Positions 42,103 to 51,472 of a stretch of DNA of 64,000 nucleotides are shown here, in pieces. Position numbers and translations under genes: made by a program. The number at the start of each line of letters is the position of its first letter. Position 1 is the stretch's first letter. The stretch covers positions 1 through 64,000 of the forward strand of contig NZ_LMIU01000006.1 of NCBI RefSeq assembly GCF_001428845.1, given 5' to 3'. A model generated the notes under the pieces. It ran no database searches, was not told the origin of the DNA, and was given only the letters and a program-made list of their open reading frames with translations. This DNA comes from Achromobacter sp. Root83. Its GTDB lineage: Bacteria > Pseudomonadota > Gammaproteobacteria > Burkholderiales > Burkholderiaceae_B.

Positions 42103-42813
42103 TTACACACCCAGAAAGGCGGTTTGTACTTTGGGGTCTTCGAGCAGGGATTCGGAGGCATCGTCAAAAACTTTTTCGCCGAGCTCCAGGATAGTGGTGC
42201 GGCGCGCGACGCGCATTGCCCAGTTGGCGTTCTGCTCGGCCAGCACGAAGGCCAGCCCTTCACGCGCCTGGATCTCCAGCAGGATGTCGCCGATGCGCTC
42301 CACGACGATGGGCGCCAGGCCCAGCGAGGGCTCGTCGAGCAGGAACAGGTCCGGCTTGCTCATCAACGCGCGGCCGATGGCGAGCATCTGCTGTTCGCCG
42401 CCGGAGAGGCTGCCGGCCGCCTGCCGCGCGCGTTCCTTCAGGCGCGGAAAGTAGCCGAATATCTGTTCGCGGCGCTCATCCTGCTGGTCGCGGCCCCGGG
42501 CGAAGGCCCCCATCCTCAGGTTTTCCTGAACGGTCAAGGATGGAAAAACACGCCGCCCCTCCGGAGAGAAGCCAATGCCCAGTTTCACGATGTCGGAGGC
42601 GGCGGCGCCCTTGATGCTTTGGCCGCGCCACAGCACGTCGCCCCCGTAGCCGCGCACCAGGCCGGTGATGGCCTTGAGCGCGCTGCTCTTGCCCGCGCCG
42701 TTCGCGCCGATAAGCGCCACGGTGTCCGCTTCCTGGATGGTCAGGTTCAATCGGCGCGTGCCCGCGACCCGGCCATAGCTCACGCACAGATCACGCAATT
42801 CCAGCAGTGACAT
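42103..42813 (-). CDS. livF: ABC transporter ATP-binding protein, LivF type
   Basis: 236 residues, standard LivF length. Walker A is GANGAGKSS, the signature LSGGEQQMLAIGRAL, Walker B LFLLDEPSLGLAP, and the switch His is replaced in AEQN as usual for LivF. It supplies ATP hydrolysis to the branched-chain-type permease encoded upstream. Its start lies within the 3' end of livG (23-bp overlap). The ATG at 42813 begins the domain directly. Confidence 0.93.
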   Translation of the reverse strand: MSLLELRDLCVSYGRVAGTRRLNLTIQEADTVALIGANGAGKSSALKAITGLVRGYGGDVLWRGQSIKGAAASDIVKLGIGFSPEGRRVFPSLTVQENLRMGAFARGRDQQDERREQIFGYFPRLKERARQAAGSLSGGEQQMLAIGRALMSKPDLFLLDEPSLGLAPIVVERIGDILLEIQAREGLAFVLAEQNANWAMRVARRTTILELGEKVFDDASESLLEDPKVQTAFLGV

Positions 42814-43573
42814 TTCTCGTCCCCAAATAGGCCTCGACAACGCGCTGATCGCGCAGGACTTCATCCGGCTTTCCCCGGGTCAGCTCCTCGCCGGCGGCGA
42901 CAACCAGCAGACGGTCGCACAGACCGGCGATGAACCGCATGTTGTGGTCGATGACCATGACCGTCACGCCGGACTCCCGTACGCGCAGAATGACGTCGCG
43001 CACCTGGTCCGTTTCTTCGGCGCTCAGCCCCGCGACGGGTTCGTCCAACATCAGCAGTTGCGGACGCGCCGCCAGCGCGATGGCGATCCCCAGGATCTTC
43101 TGCACGCCGTAGGGCAGGCTGCCCGCCGCGGTGTCCGCGACGCCGGCCAGTCCCAGGCGCGCCAGCAGCTCATCGACCAACTGGTCTGAAGATGCCCGCC
43201 GGCGCCGGGCGTCGGGTGTGTCCATCAGCGAGGCCAAAAAACCGGGATAGCGCTTCAGGTACGAGCCCCGGACGACGTTCTCCCGCACGCTGCGGGCGGC
43301 GTAGACCGCCGTCGACTGGAAGGTCCGCACCAGTCCCTTGCGGGTCAGATGCGATGGCGCCATGCCGGTCACGGCGTCGCCCTTGAACACGACCGAGCCG
43401 CTGGTCGGCCGGATGACGCCGCTGATCAGGTTGACCAGCGTGGTCTTGCCCGCGCCGTTGGGTCCGATCACCCCCAGGATTTCCCCGGGAAGCACATCGA
43501 AGCTCACGTCATTGACGGCTTTCAGTCCGCCGAAGCTGCGGCCCAGGCCTTGAACGATCAATAGTTGCTTCAT
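42791..43573 (-). CDS. livG: ABC transporter ATP-binding protein, LivG type
   Basis: 260 residues. Walker A is GPNGAGKTT, Walker B LLMLDEPVAGLS, H-loop VIDHNM. The signature is divergent (LPYGVQKILGIAIAL), as in many LivG proteins. The frame stays open far upstream, but homology begins at ATG 43573, which overlaps the livM stop as ATGA. Translational coupling along the operon is thus expected. Confidence 0.93.
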   Translation of the reverse strand: MKQLLIVQGLGRSFGGLKAVNDVSFDVLPGEILGVIGPNGAGKTTLVNLISGVIRPTSGSVVFKGDAVTGMAPSHLTRKGLVRTFQSTAVYAARSVRENVVRGSYLKRYPGFLASLMDTPDARRRRASSDQLVDELLARLGLAGVADTAAGSLPYGVQKILGIAIALAARPQLLMLDEPVAGLSAEETDQVRDVILRVRESGVTVMVIDHNMRFIAGLCDRLLVVAAGEELTRGKPDEVLRDQRVVEAYLGTRNVTAGIA

Positions 43574-44571
43574 CGACGCGCCTCCTTGCGAGCACGCAGC
43601 GCGGCGCGAGCCATCTGTACGATGCCGGCCAGCCCTCCGGGGAACGAGGCCATGATCACGATCAGCGCCAGCCCGAAGACGATGCGCTGCACTTCGACAT
43701 ACCCGCGCAGCAGTTCGGGCAATGCAACCAGGACGACCGCGCCGACGATGGGGCCGGCCACGTGGTACATGCCGCCCAGCACGTTCATCACCACCAGATT
43801 CAACGAGTCGGCCATGCCGAACGTGGTCGGGTCGATGTAGCGCATGAAGAACGCGAGCAGGCCGCCCGCCAGGCCCGCCATGGCGCAACCCAGGACGAAG
43901 ATCCCGACCTTCAGGCGCAGCACGGGAACGCCCGTGCATTCGGTCAGGCGTTCCGCCTCGCGCACGGCGTCGATGGCGCGCCCCGTCTCGGAGCGCAGCA
44001 GGCGGATGCAAAAGGCGCCGCACAGCGCCGCCGCGGCCAGCGCCACGTAATACTGCGCGGCGGCCGTATCCAGGCCCGGGTGCAATTGCGGCAGGTTGGA
44101 CAAGCCGCTGGATCCGCCCGTGACTCCCTCCCATTCGACCAGCACCAGGCGGATGATTTCCCCCAGCAGGAAAGTCACCAGGACAAAATACTTGCCGGTC
44201 AGCCGCAGCAGGATCGGACCGACGGCCAGCGCCAGCGCGCCGGCCGCCAGCGCGCCAGCCAGCAGCCCCAGAAATGGCGGCAGCCCCAGGCGCATGACGG
44301 AAAGCACGCAGGCGTACGCGCCAACTCCCATGAAACCCGCGTGCGCCAGCGAAATATGGCCGCAGCGGATGATCAGATGCAAGCTCAGCGCACCGATGAT
44401 ATTGAGCAGGATCAGCGTGCCGATGGTAAGCAGAAAGGTGTTGCCCGACAGATAGGGCAGGGCCAGCAAGGGCAGGGCGGCGACGGCCGCCACGCAGGCA
44501 AGCCGCAGCCCGGGGCGCGCGCCGTCACGGCCGCGGCGCGCGGCAAGAACAGGGGTATGAGCGTTCGACAT
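43570..44571 (-). CDS. livM: ABC transporter permease, LivM type
   Basis: 333 residues with about ten membrane segments. LivM markers are GHISLAHAGFMGVGAYACVL, LTGKYFVLVTFLLGEIIRLV and GRAIDAVREAERLTECTGV, the EAA-like loop that contacts the ATPases. The N-terminal ~30 residues are basic and cytoplasmic. It pairs with LivH 6 bp upstream and overlaps livG. Confidence 0.93.
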   Translation of the reverse strand: MSNAHTPVLAARRGRDGARPGLRLACVAAVAALPLLALPYLSGNTFLLTIGTLILLNIIGALSLHLIIRCGHISLAHAGFMGVGAYACVLSVMRLGLPPFLGLLAGALAAGALALAVGPILLRLTGKYFVLVTFLLGEIIRLVLVEWEGVTGGSSGLSNLPQLHPGLDTAAAQYYVALAAAALCGAFCIRLLRSETGRAIDAVREAERLTECTGVPVLRLKVGIFVLGCAMAGLAGGLLAFFMRYIDPTTFGMADSLNLVVMNVLGGMYHVAGPIVGAVVLVALPELLRGYVEVQRIVFGLALIVIMASFPGGLAGIVQMARAALRARKEARR

Positions 44572-44577
44572 TTGGCC

Positions 44578-45447
44578 TCAGCGTTCCGGTTTTCCAAGCA
44601 AACCCCACGGCCTCAGGACCAGCAGGGCGATGACGATGCCAAACGACACGAAGGTCGACGTGGCGGAGCCGTAGAACGTCGACAGAAAGCTCTCGCCGAA
44701 TCCAAAGATGACGCCGCCCAATGCGGCGCCGGGAATACTGCCCATGCCGCCCAGGATGACCACGACGAAGGCCACCATCAGCGGCCGCTCGCCCATGAAG
44801 GGTGACAGCGCGTAGGTCTGGGCGTAGATGGCCCCGGCGATGGCGGTCATGAATACGGCCAGGAAGAACGCCAACTGATAGACGCGGCGCGTGTTGACGC
44901 CCTGGGCTTCGGCGATATCCAGATCTTCCGCCGCGGCGCGCATGGCCAGCCCGTAGCGGCTCAGGCTGATGAATGCCCAGAAGGCCAGCAGGACGCCGAT
45001 CGCGATACCGATGACCATCAGCTTGTCGGCGGGAATGGAGACCGTGCCGATCTGGACCATGCTGTCCATGACGGACGGAATGGAGCGTTCGTATACGTCC
45101 CACACCAGCACGCTCGTATAGACGATGACGATGTCCAGCCCAAGCAGGCCGATCATGCTTTGGAACATCTTCTGGTAGAAACGGCGGAACACCAGCCATT
45201 CCAGGACCAGCCCCAGCGTGGCGACCGTCACCCCGGCGAGCACGATGGCGATGACATACGGCAGGTGGAATTCGCCGAAGTAATAGTGCAGGGCGTAGCC
45301 GCCCAGCATGGCGAAGCCCCCATGGGCGAAGTTGACGACCTTCATGATGCCGAACAACAGCGTGAAGCCGAGCGCGATCAAGACATAGATCGCGCTCAGG
45401 CTCAAGCCGTTGACCAGCACCTGGGTCAGGACCGGTGCTGAAAACAT
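44578..45447 (-). CDS. livH: ABC transporter permease, LivH type
   Basis: 289 residues with about eight membrane segments. LivH features are LVNGLSLSAIYVLIALGFTLLFGIMKVVNFAHGGFAMLGGY at the N-terminus, RYGLAMRAAAEDLDIAEAQGVNTRRVY and GGMGSIPGAALGG near the end. It forms the inner-membrane channel with LivM. It lies 6 bp after the binding-protein gene and 6 bp before livM. Confidence 0.93.
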   Translation of the reverse strand: MFSAPVLTQVLVNGLSLSAIYVLIALGFTLLFGIMKVVNFAHGGFAMLGGYALHYYFGEFHLPYVIAIVLAGVTVATLGLVLEWLVFRRFYQKMFQSMIGLLGLDIVIVYTSVLVWDVYERSIPSVMDSMVQIGTVSIPADKLMVIGIAIGVLLAFWAFISLSRYGLAMRAAAEDLDIAEAQGVNTRRVYQLAFFLAVFMTAIAGAIYAQTYALSPFMGERPLMVAFVVVILGGMGSIPGAALGGVIFGFGESFLSTFYGSATSTFVSFGIVIALLVLRPWGLLGKPER

Positions 45448-45453
45448 GAGCCC

Positions 45454-46641
45454 TTACTCCTTGGCCGGCGTCAACGAGGTGACGGTCTGGGGCTTGCCGC
45501 CCTTGATCTGCGTGATCCAGAAGCGGTTGAGCAACTGGCGATTGACGCCATAGGCTTTCTCGCCGCCCCATACCACCGGGCCATAGATGCCCGCGTCGTA
45601 TCCCTCAAGATCCTGGAGCGCGGCGCGGACCTTGTCCGTATCCGTCGCGGTACCGGCGTTCTGCATGGCCTTGAACAGGATCCGGGTGGCGTTGTACCAG
45701 CCGGGCGTCTGGGCGTTGATCACGCCGCTCCAGCGCTTCTTGTAGCTGTCCACGAACTTCTGGGCATGGGGGTCGCGAAAATCGAATACGTCGTAGGAGA
45801 GGAATCCTTCGGCGTTCGGTCCGGCGATATCGTTGATTTCGTCGATGGCCGGGCCGCCCACCTGCCAGATCAAGCCCTTGAAGCCGATCTGGCGCGCCTG
45901 CTTTACCAGCAGACCGGCTTCGCCCGGCGCGTTCAGGTTCAGGTCCAGCAGGTCCACGCCTTGCGCCATCATCCGGGTCAGCAGCGGCGTGAACTCCTTG
46001 GATCCCCGCTCATACTTTTCGGACCAGACGTCGTAACCGTTTTCCTTGTAGGTTTGTCCCAGCGTGGGCATGACCACCTGGCCGGTGGCGTCGTTGGGCA
46101 CGATGAGAGCCACCTTCTTGACCGCGGGATGGTTCTGCTTGAGCCACTTCACCATCGCCGGGCCGAACTCCACGTTGCTGTTCATGGCGCGGAAGTTGTA
46201 GGCCTCCTTGCCGCCGTTCTTGAGGATCTCCGGGGCATAGCCGTTGGACAGCATGATGGCCCGCGCCTGATTGGTGATGGGAGCGGCCGCCATCGCGGAC
46301 GGCGTGCCGATAGGCCCGACGATGAACTGGACCTTGTCGAAATTGACCAGCCGCTCGGCGGCCGTGCGCCCGCCTGTCGCCGTGTACTTGTCGTCGTACA
46401 TGACGAGTTCCGGCTTGTACGTCTTGTCGCCGATCTTCAGGCCTCCTTGGGCGTTGACCTCGTCGATGGCCATTTCCACACCCCGCTGCACGGCCAGGCC
46501 CCAGGCGGTGCCGCCGCCCGACAGCGGCCCGATGCCGCCGATCTTCAACGTTTCCTGGGCTTGCGCCGGCAGCACGGAACTGGCCGCCACGCCCGCGAAC
46601 AGCAGTGTGCCCAGCAGTTTGGTCATACGGATTCCAGACAT
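45454..46641 (-). CDS. Periplasmic binding protein of the Liv-type ABC transporter
   Basis: 395 residues. The start is ATG 46641, preceded by AGGGGAAG. A signal peptide ends at LPAQAQET (~29). The mature type I periplasmic-binding fold begins LKIGGIGPLSGGGTAWGLAVQRGVEMAIDEVNAQGG, with the usual YDDKYTATGGRTAAERLV and LSNGYAPEIL. The ligand pocket cannot be assigned. The family binds amino acids, amides, urea and aromatic acids. The amidase and PuuE-like genes in the operon point to an amide or ureide. Confidence 0.9.
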   Translation of the reverse strand: MSGIRMTKLLGTLLFAGVAASSVLPAQAQETLKIGGIGPLSGGGTAWGLAVQRGVEMAIDEVNAQGGLKIGDKTYKPELVMYDDKYTATGGRTAAERLVNFDKVQFIVGPIGTPSAMAAAPITNQARAIMLSNGYAPEILKNGGKEAYNFRAMNSNVEFGPAMVKWLKQNHPAVKKVALIVPNDATGQVVMPTLGQTYKENGYDVWSEKYERGSKEFTPLLTRMMAQGVDLLDLNLNAPGEAGLLVKQARQIGFKGLIWQVGGPAIDEINDIAGPNAEGFLSYDVFDFRDPHAQKFVDSYKKRWSGVINAQTPGWYNATRILFKAMQNAGTATDTDKVRAALQDLEGYDAGIYGPVVWGGEKAYGVNRQLLNRFWITQIKGGKPQTVTSLTPAKE

Positions 46642-46692
46642 AGACTTCCCCTTGAGTTTTTGGAACTGCGCCATGGCTGCGCCACGGATAAA

Positions 46693-47991
46693 TCAAACTG
46701 GCGGATGCCGCGGTCCTGGCGGTTCAAGCACGGACGCGGCGAACTGGGCCGCCGCCAGCAAACGGGTGTCCTGGCCATACGCGCCGATCAGTTGCGCGCC
46801 CAGCGGCAGGCCGCCCGGGCCCAATTCGGTCGGAAACGACAGGCAGGGCAGATGCAGCAGCGTCCAGATCGAACCGAAGCGGGGAGAGCCGGAATAGGCA
46901 TGCCCGGTCTCGGCCTCGCCTTCGGCCGCGGGATAGAGCAGCACGTCGTAATCCTTGAACCAGGCGCACGCTCGGGCGCGCATCCGGGCGGCATGCTGGA
47001 GCGCGGCGGTGTACTCGTCCAGGCCCACATCCGCGCCCGCGCGCAGCCGCGCCTGCAGGCGTGGACTCAGCGCCGACTCGTTGGACAGACGCTCCTGCGC
47101 CAGCGTCTGGCGCGCCTCGAAGGCGAACAGGCGCAGTTGCATCGCCTCCAGGGCTTCGAATTCCGTCGGTAGCCAAAAGCGGTCCACCCGGGCGCCGGCC
47201 TGCGCCAAAGCCGCCGCGGCGCGCTCGATCGCCGCCACCGTCGCGGGATGGGCGTAGTCCCATTGGCGCGACAGGCATAAGCCGATGCGCGGGCGCAGTC
47301 CCTGCGCCCGCATGACGTTCTGCGCACCGTGCAGCCCCATCGTGAAAAAGGCGGCGTCCGCCACGTCCCGGACAATGATGCCCACGGTATCTTGCGACGG
47401 GCTCAGGGCCTTCATTCCCGCCGAGGCGATCAGCCCGAAACTGGGCTTGTAGCCCACCACGCCGCAATAGATTGCTGGCCGCACGATGGATCCCGTCGTC
47501 TGCGTGGCGAACGCCACGGGCGTCATGAAATCGGCCACCGCCGCGGCGGAACCGCTGGATGATCCGCCGGGCGTGTGCGTGACACGCAGCGGATTGACGG
47601 CGGCGCTTGGGGTCTGGGTGGCGAATTCGCCGGTGGCGACCTTGCCCAGCAGCACGCCGCCGCGGTGGCGCGCAATGGCCACGCAGCCGGCGTCGACCGC
47701 GGGACGATGGCCGCGGTAGATGGGCGACCCGTACTCGGTCGGATAGTCGACGGTGTCGAAGATGTCCTTGACCGCGAACGGCACGCCGCGCAACGGGGAG
47801 GGCGGGGCGGTCTCGGCAAGCGATGCGGCGGCAAGCGCCTTTGCCGGATCGCAGGCCGTGAACGCGCGCACGTCCGCGTTGCGTTCTTCGATTCGATCCA
47901 GACAGGCGCGCACGACGGCCGTGGGGGTGGCTTCGCCGCGCTCGATCGCGTCGTGGACCTGCCAGGCACTGAGATGGTTCAACGGTTTCAC
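46693..47991 (-). CDS. Amidase signature family hydrolase
   Basis: 432 residues. The Ser-cisSer-Lys triad is intact: Lys in PFAVKDIFDT, the cis-Ser in the signature TPGGSSSGSAAAVADFM, and the nucleophile Ser in QTTGSIVRPA. It hydrolyses amide bonds in the cytoplasm; the lack of GatB/GatC neighbours and the ABC operon context indicate a catabolic amidase rather than GatA. It is the first gene of the operon, 51 bp before the binding-protein gene, and is divergent from a LysR gene. Confidence 0.9.
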   Translation of the reverse strand: MKPLNHLSAWQVHDAIERGEATPTAVVRACLDRIEERNADVRAFTACDPAKALAAASLAETAPPSPLRGVPFAVKDIFDTVDYPTEYGSPIYRGHRPAVDAGCVAIARHRGGVLLGKVATGEFATQTPSAAVNPLRVTHTPGGSSSGSAAAVADFMTPVAFATQTTGSIVRPAIYCGVVGYKPSFGLIASAGMKALSPSQDTVGIIVRDVADAAFFTMGLHGAQNVMRAQGLRPRIGLCLSRQWDYAHPATVAAIERAAAALAQAGARVDRFWLPTEFEALEAMQLRLFAFEARQTLAQERLSNESALSPRLQARLRAGADVGLDEYTAALQHAARMRARACAWFKDYDVLLYPAAEGEAETGHAYSGSPRFGSIWTLLHLPCLSFPTELGPGGLPLGAQLIGAYGQDTRLLAAAQFAASVLEPPGPRHPPV

Positions 47992-48065
47992 ATAAAGTCC
48001 CGGGTAAGTGGCGCGCCCGTTCCCGGGTGCTTGACTGACCGTACTTTATGGATCGCCCATTGATA

Positions 48066-48098
48066 TGTCTAATACAATATAAGGGATTTATTTAGACA
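48066..48098. promoter_or_regulatory. LysR-type dyad between amidase and lysR
   Basis: TGTCTAA (48066-48072) and TTAGACA (48092-48098) are perfect 7-bp arms around 19 bp of AT-rich DNA in the 135-bp divergent promoter region. It is 29 bp from the LysR start and 75 bp from the amidase start. The spacing is wider than the minimal T-N11-A box, so it may be two half-sites of a tetramer site. Confidence 0.55.
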
Positions 48099-48126
48099 AA
48101 TATCCACCTAATAATCCGGGAAAACG

Positions 48127-49062
48127 ATGGCTTTGCTCTCGCGTGCAATGCGTGCATTCATGGTGGTGGCCGAGGAACTGCATTTCGGCAGGGCGGCCGC
48201 GCGGCTGAACATCAGCCAGCCGCCGCTCAGCCAGTTGATCCGGCAGTTCGAGGCTCGCGTCGGCACGGATCTGTTCGTGCGCACCACGCGTTCGGTGCGG
48301 CTGACGCACGCGGGCGAAGTGCTGTTGCAGCGCGCGCGCCGCATGGCCGAGGACAACGACGCCGCGCTACGCGCCGCGCGCCGGGCCGGCAGCGGCGACG
48401 TGGGCAAACTGGCGCTGGGCTTCGTCAGCACCGCGGCCTACCGGGTGCTGCCGCGTGCGCTGGCGCGCTACCGGGAAGCCTATCCCGAAGTGGAACTGAC
48501 GCTCTGCGAGGAACTGACCGGTGTCCTCACGGAAAAGCTGCTGGATGGCAGCATCGATCTGGCGATCTTCCGCCGGCTGCCGCGCGCGGTCGAACCGGAG
48601 CTGGTCTTCGAGCGGGTGCATCGTGAACAGATGGTTCTGGCCATTCCGGCGTCCCATCCCTTCAGCCGCCGCGACCGCGTTCCGATTGCCAAACTGGACG
48701 GGCAACCCTTCGTGGGGTTCCATCCCGAGGGCTCTTCCTACTTCCACGCGACGCAGACCCGGTTGTTCCGCGAACATCATGTGCGGCCCCGCATCGTCTA
48801 TGAAAGCGTGCTGCCCACGCTGCTGGCGCTGGTGGAGGCGGGCATGGGTCTGGCGCTGGTGCCCGAATCCGCGGCGGGACTGCGCGAAAGCGGCGTGGCC
48901 TACCGTCAGTTGTCGGGCATGGACCCGGCATTCGACGTCGATCTGTACTGCGCCCGCCGGCCGGACGTCACCAGCCCGACCGCCTTGGCCTTCGCGCGGA
49001 TTCTCCAGGAGGGCAGCGAGGCGGCGGGCCCATTTACGGACGGTCCCGAATCACAGGCTTGA
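48127..49062 (+). CDS. LysR-family transcriptional regulator
   Basis: 311 residues. The N-terminal winged helix (MRAFMVVAEELHFGRAAARLNISQPPLSQLIRQFEARVGTDLFVRT) is classic LysR. The effector-binding domain follows (LALGFVSTAAYRVLPRALARYREAYPEVELTLCEE..), of the BenM/CatM type by sequence. It is divergent from the amidase-ABC operon and is its probable activator. Its 3' end overlaps the convergent SDR gene by 12 bp. Confidence 0.93.
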   Translation: MALLSRAMRAFMVVAEELHFGRAAARLNISQPPLSQLIRQFEARVGTDLFVRTTRSVRLTHAGEVLLQRARRMAEDNDAALRAARRAGSGDVGKLALGFVSTAAYRVLPRALARYREAYPEVELTLCEELTGVLTEKLLDGSIDLAIFRRLPRAVEPELVFERVHREQMVLAIPASHPFSRRDRVPIAKLDGQPFVGFHPEGSSYFHATQTRLFREHHVRPRIVYESVLPTLLALVEAGMGLALVPESAAGLRESGVAYRQLSGMDPAFDVDLYCARRPDVTSPTALAFARILQEGSEAAGPFTDGPESQA

Positions 49063-49845
49063 GCCTCCGTCGACCACCATCAGGCACCCCGTCACATAGG
49101 CCGCCTCGTCGGACGCCAGGAAGAGCGCCGCGTTTGCGATGTCCCAGGGGCTGCCTTGACGCCCCATCGGGCAGCGCGCGTCCCGCGCCTTGTGTCCTTC
49201 CGCGGCCGCTTCCTCAGAGGCATAGAGCGCGTCCGCGTGGGGCGTCCGGATCATGCCCGGGATGATGCAATTGCATCGGACCTGCTCGGCGGCGTACTGC
49301 CGCGCGATGACTCGCGTCATATGATTGACCGCCGCTTTGGCGGTGCTGTACGAAAGAAACTGCATCGGGCTCCATTTCAGGCTGGCCGTCGACGAGACGT
49401 TGATGATGGAGCCGCCGCCACGGGATTTCATGTGCGGCAGGAAGGCGCGAGCCATCGCCATGGATCCCCGTACGTTGATGGTCATCACGCGGTCCCAGTC
49501 GTCATCCTGCACGGCGAGCAAATCCCCCTGAATCTCGATGCCGACGTTGTTGTGCAGAATGTCGATTCCTCCGTGGCGGCGCGCAACGTCCTCCGAGGCC
49601 AGGTCGATCTGCGCCGAATTCGTCACGTCGAGCTCCAGGGCCTCTGCGCTGCCACCTTCCGCGCGGATCCTTTCGACCGTTTCCCGGGCTGCCGGCAATG
49701 ACCGGTCCGTGCATATGACGGTTGCTCCTTCACGAGCGAACCGGATCGCACAGGCGGCACCGTTGCCTACCAAATCCATCGACGAGAACGAGTTTCTCAA
49801 TGTGCCGGCGCCTGCAACCAGGGCGACTTTGGATTTCAATCTCAT
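49051..49845 (-). CDS. SDR-family oxidoreductase (last gene of catabolic cluster)
   Basis: 264 residues. The Rossmann entry is altered to VAGAGTLRNSFSSMDLVGNGAACA, longer than the usual TGxxxGIG. The other SDR features are standard: NNVG, active Ser in NVSSTASL, YSTAKAAV (Tyr and Lys) and PGMIRTPHAD. It is NAD(P)-dependent; the substrate is unknown. It lies 18 bp after the cupin gene and is probably the last gene of the cluster. Confidence 0.9.
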   Translation of the reverse strand: MRLKSKVALVAGAGTLRNSFSSMDLVGNGAACAIRFAREGATVICTDRSLPAARETVERIRAEGGSAEALELDVTNSAQIDLASEDVARRHGGIDILHNNVGIEIQGDLLAVQDDDWDRVMTINVRGSMAMARAFLPHMKSRGGGSIINVSSTASLKWSPMQFLSYSTAKAAVNHMTRVIARQYAAEQVRCNCIIPGMIRTPHADALYASEEAAAEGHKARDARCPMGRQGSPWDIANAALFLASDEAAYVTGCLMVVDGGSSL

Positions 49846-49863
49846 GGCTGGCTAGCTCCCGAT

Positions 49864-50370
49864 TCAGTCGCGGGTGAACTCGGCCCCGCCCTTCGGGCGG
49901 ATGTAGCGGGGCAAGGGCAGGCCGGCTTTCTTGGCGGCTTCGATAATCGAGTCTTCGATTGCGCCCGCGTCCCGGATGTTCGCGAACTCGCCGTCAATGA
50001 AGTTGATATTGGCGCCGAACACCACCATGAAGCCTTCCGCCGGCTCGGTTGCGTCCTCCGGGACCGAGAACGTGTGCACGGATCCGCCCGGCTCATAGAG
50101 GTAGCTGCCCGCCGTTTGCGGGTCGTCCGGATACTCCAGATAGTTCCACTGGCCCTTCGTCGTGTAGAAGTGGACGACGCCCGTATGGAAGTGGGTGGGA
50201 AGACGGGTTCCCGGGGCGAACTTCCCGTACAGAACCCAGACGCCGTTCTCTCGATCAAGGAACAGCGGAATGATCGAGGACCCTGGCGCGGCGCCGGGAA
50301 GCTGCACGCCGTCTTCGATGTTGACGGTCAGCAGACGATCTTGGTGGGTAACGGTGTACGGTAGGGTCAT
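49864..50370 (-). CDS. Cupin dioxygenase, 2,4'-dihydroxyacetophenone dioxygenase-like
   Basis: 168 residues with AAGGAACG upstream of the ATG. It is a single cupin domain resembling 2,4'-dihydroxyacetophenone and acetylacetone dioxygenases: YGKFAPGTRLPTHFHTGVVHFYTTKGQWNY carries the His-x-His metal ligands, and LYEPGGSVHTF the third His. Such Fe(II) enzymes split C-C bonds next to a ketone. It is followed by an SDR gene and preceded by the LacI gene. The exact substrate is inference. Confidence 0.8.
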   Translation of the reverse strand: MTLPYTVTHQDRLLTVNIEDGVQLPGAAPGSSIIPLFLDRENGVWVLYGKFAPGTRLPTHFHTGVVHFYTTKGQWNYLEYPDDPQTAGSYLYEPGGSVHTFSVPEDATEPAEGFMVVFGANINFIDGEFANIRDAGAIEDSIIEAAKKAGLPLPRYIRPKGGAEFTRD

Positions 50371-50392
50371 GGGGCGTTCCTTGGGTTAGTGG

Positions 50393-51412
50393 TCAACTGG
50401 GAACTGCGGGAGCGCACGACTCGCGCAATATCAGCTGCGTTTTGATGACAATGCGATCGCCATGCTCCGAGGCAGCCTGGCGATCAAGTTGCTTCAGGAC
50501 CTGTTGTGCCGCGCAGGTTCCCATCGCCTCCAGATCCCAACTCAGCGAAGTGATCGAGGGGCTGAAAAGTCGGGATAGATCGGTATCGCCGATGCTGATC
50601 ACGCTGATATCGTTCGGAACCGAGTCTCCGGTATGCCGAAGGGCTTGAAGCACGCCGGACAGGATTCTTGTTCCCAGGCATACGAACGCCGTGGGCCGGT
50701 TGCCCTGCGACAGAAGTGACATGGCTTCGGCGAACGCAAACTGCATCGCCGACTGTTCGGCCCGGATCAAGGCGGGGTCAGGCGAGATTCCGCGTTCTTC
50801 AAAGGCCTGGCGAAAGCCGGCGATACGCTCTTTACCCGTCCTCAGGTCCGTGCCTGGTGTGAGCAATGCGATCCGCCTGTGGCCCAGGTTCAGCAGATAC
50901 TGGGTCGCCTGGAATGCTCCCGCCGCGTGATCGACATGGATGCCAACGGACGATGCGCCGAATTCCCTGTCGAGGGCCACGACGGGCAGCTCCTGGGACA
51001 GCTCGTCGATGAGCTCCGCCGATTCTTTTTCGCAGGGGCCCAGAATCAGCGCATCGACCCGCCGGCCACGAAAGATATCGACCAGCGACGCTTCGCGCCG
51101 CCGCTCATTGTGGGTGCTTGCCACCAGCAGCGAGTAGCCTTCGGCCTGCAGCGCCGTCTCTGTCGCGGTGATGATGCGTGCGTATAGCGGGTTTGCCAGG
51201 TCGGATACCAGCAGCCCGATCACGCCCGAGGACTTCGTTCGCAGGCTTCTTGCGACGGCGTCCGGGCGGTAATCGAGACTGCGGACTGCCTGCTCGACCG
51301 CCGCGATGGCGGCCTCGCTGACCCGTCCGGTACGATTGAGCGCGCGCGATGCCGTTCCCAGGGAAACGCCGGCTTTCTTGGCCACATCGCGAATGGTGAT
51401 TCGGTCTTTCAT
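50393..51412 (-). CDS. LacI-family transcriptional regulator
   Basis: 339 residues. The N-terminal HTH is TIRDVAKKAGVSLGTASRALNRTGRVSEAA, with hinge RSLDYRPDAVARSLRTKSSGVIGLLVSD, then a periplasmic-binding-like sensor domain (NPLYARIITATETALQAEGY, ALDREFGASSVGIHVDH). The longer frame upstream of ATG 51412 lacks HTH similarity. It is embedded in the catabolic cluster, so it should respond to a substrate or intermediate. A LacI-type palindrome upstream of the first gene (54317-54328) is the likely target. Confidence 0.92.
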   Translation of the reverse strand: MKDRITIRDVAKKAGVSLGTASRALNRTGRVSEAAIAAVEQAVRSLDYRPDAVARSLRTKSSGVIGLLVSDLANPLYARIITATETALQAEGYSLLVASTHNERRREASLVDIFRGRRVDALILGPCEKESAELIDELSQELPVVALDREFGASSVGIHVDHAAGAFQATQYLLNLGHRRIALLTPGTDLRTGKERIAGFRQAFEERGISPDPALIRAEQSAMQFAFAEAMSLLSQGNRPTAFVCLGTRILSGVLQALRHTGDSVPNDISVISIGDTDLSRLFSPSITSLSWDLEAMGTCAAQQVLKQLDRQAASEHGDRIVIKTQLILRESCAPAVPS

Positions 51413-51472
51413 GATCGAGGTTTTGTCCGTGCCGAAAGGGGCTAACATACACCGTCTTTGGCACACGGAAGG

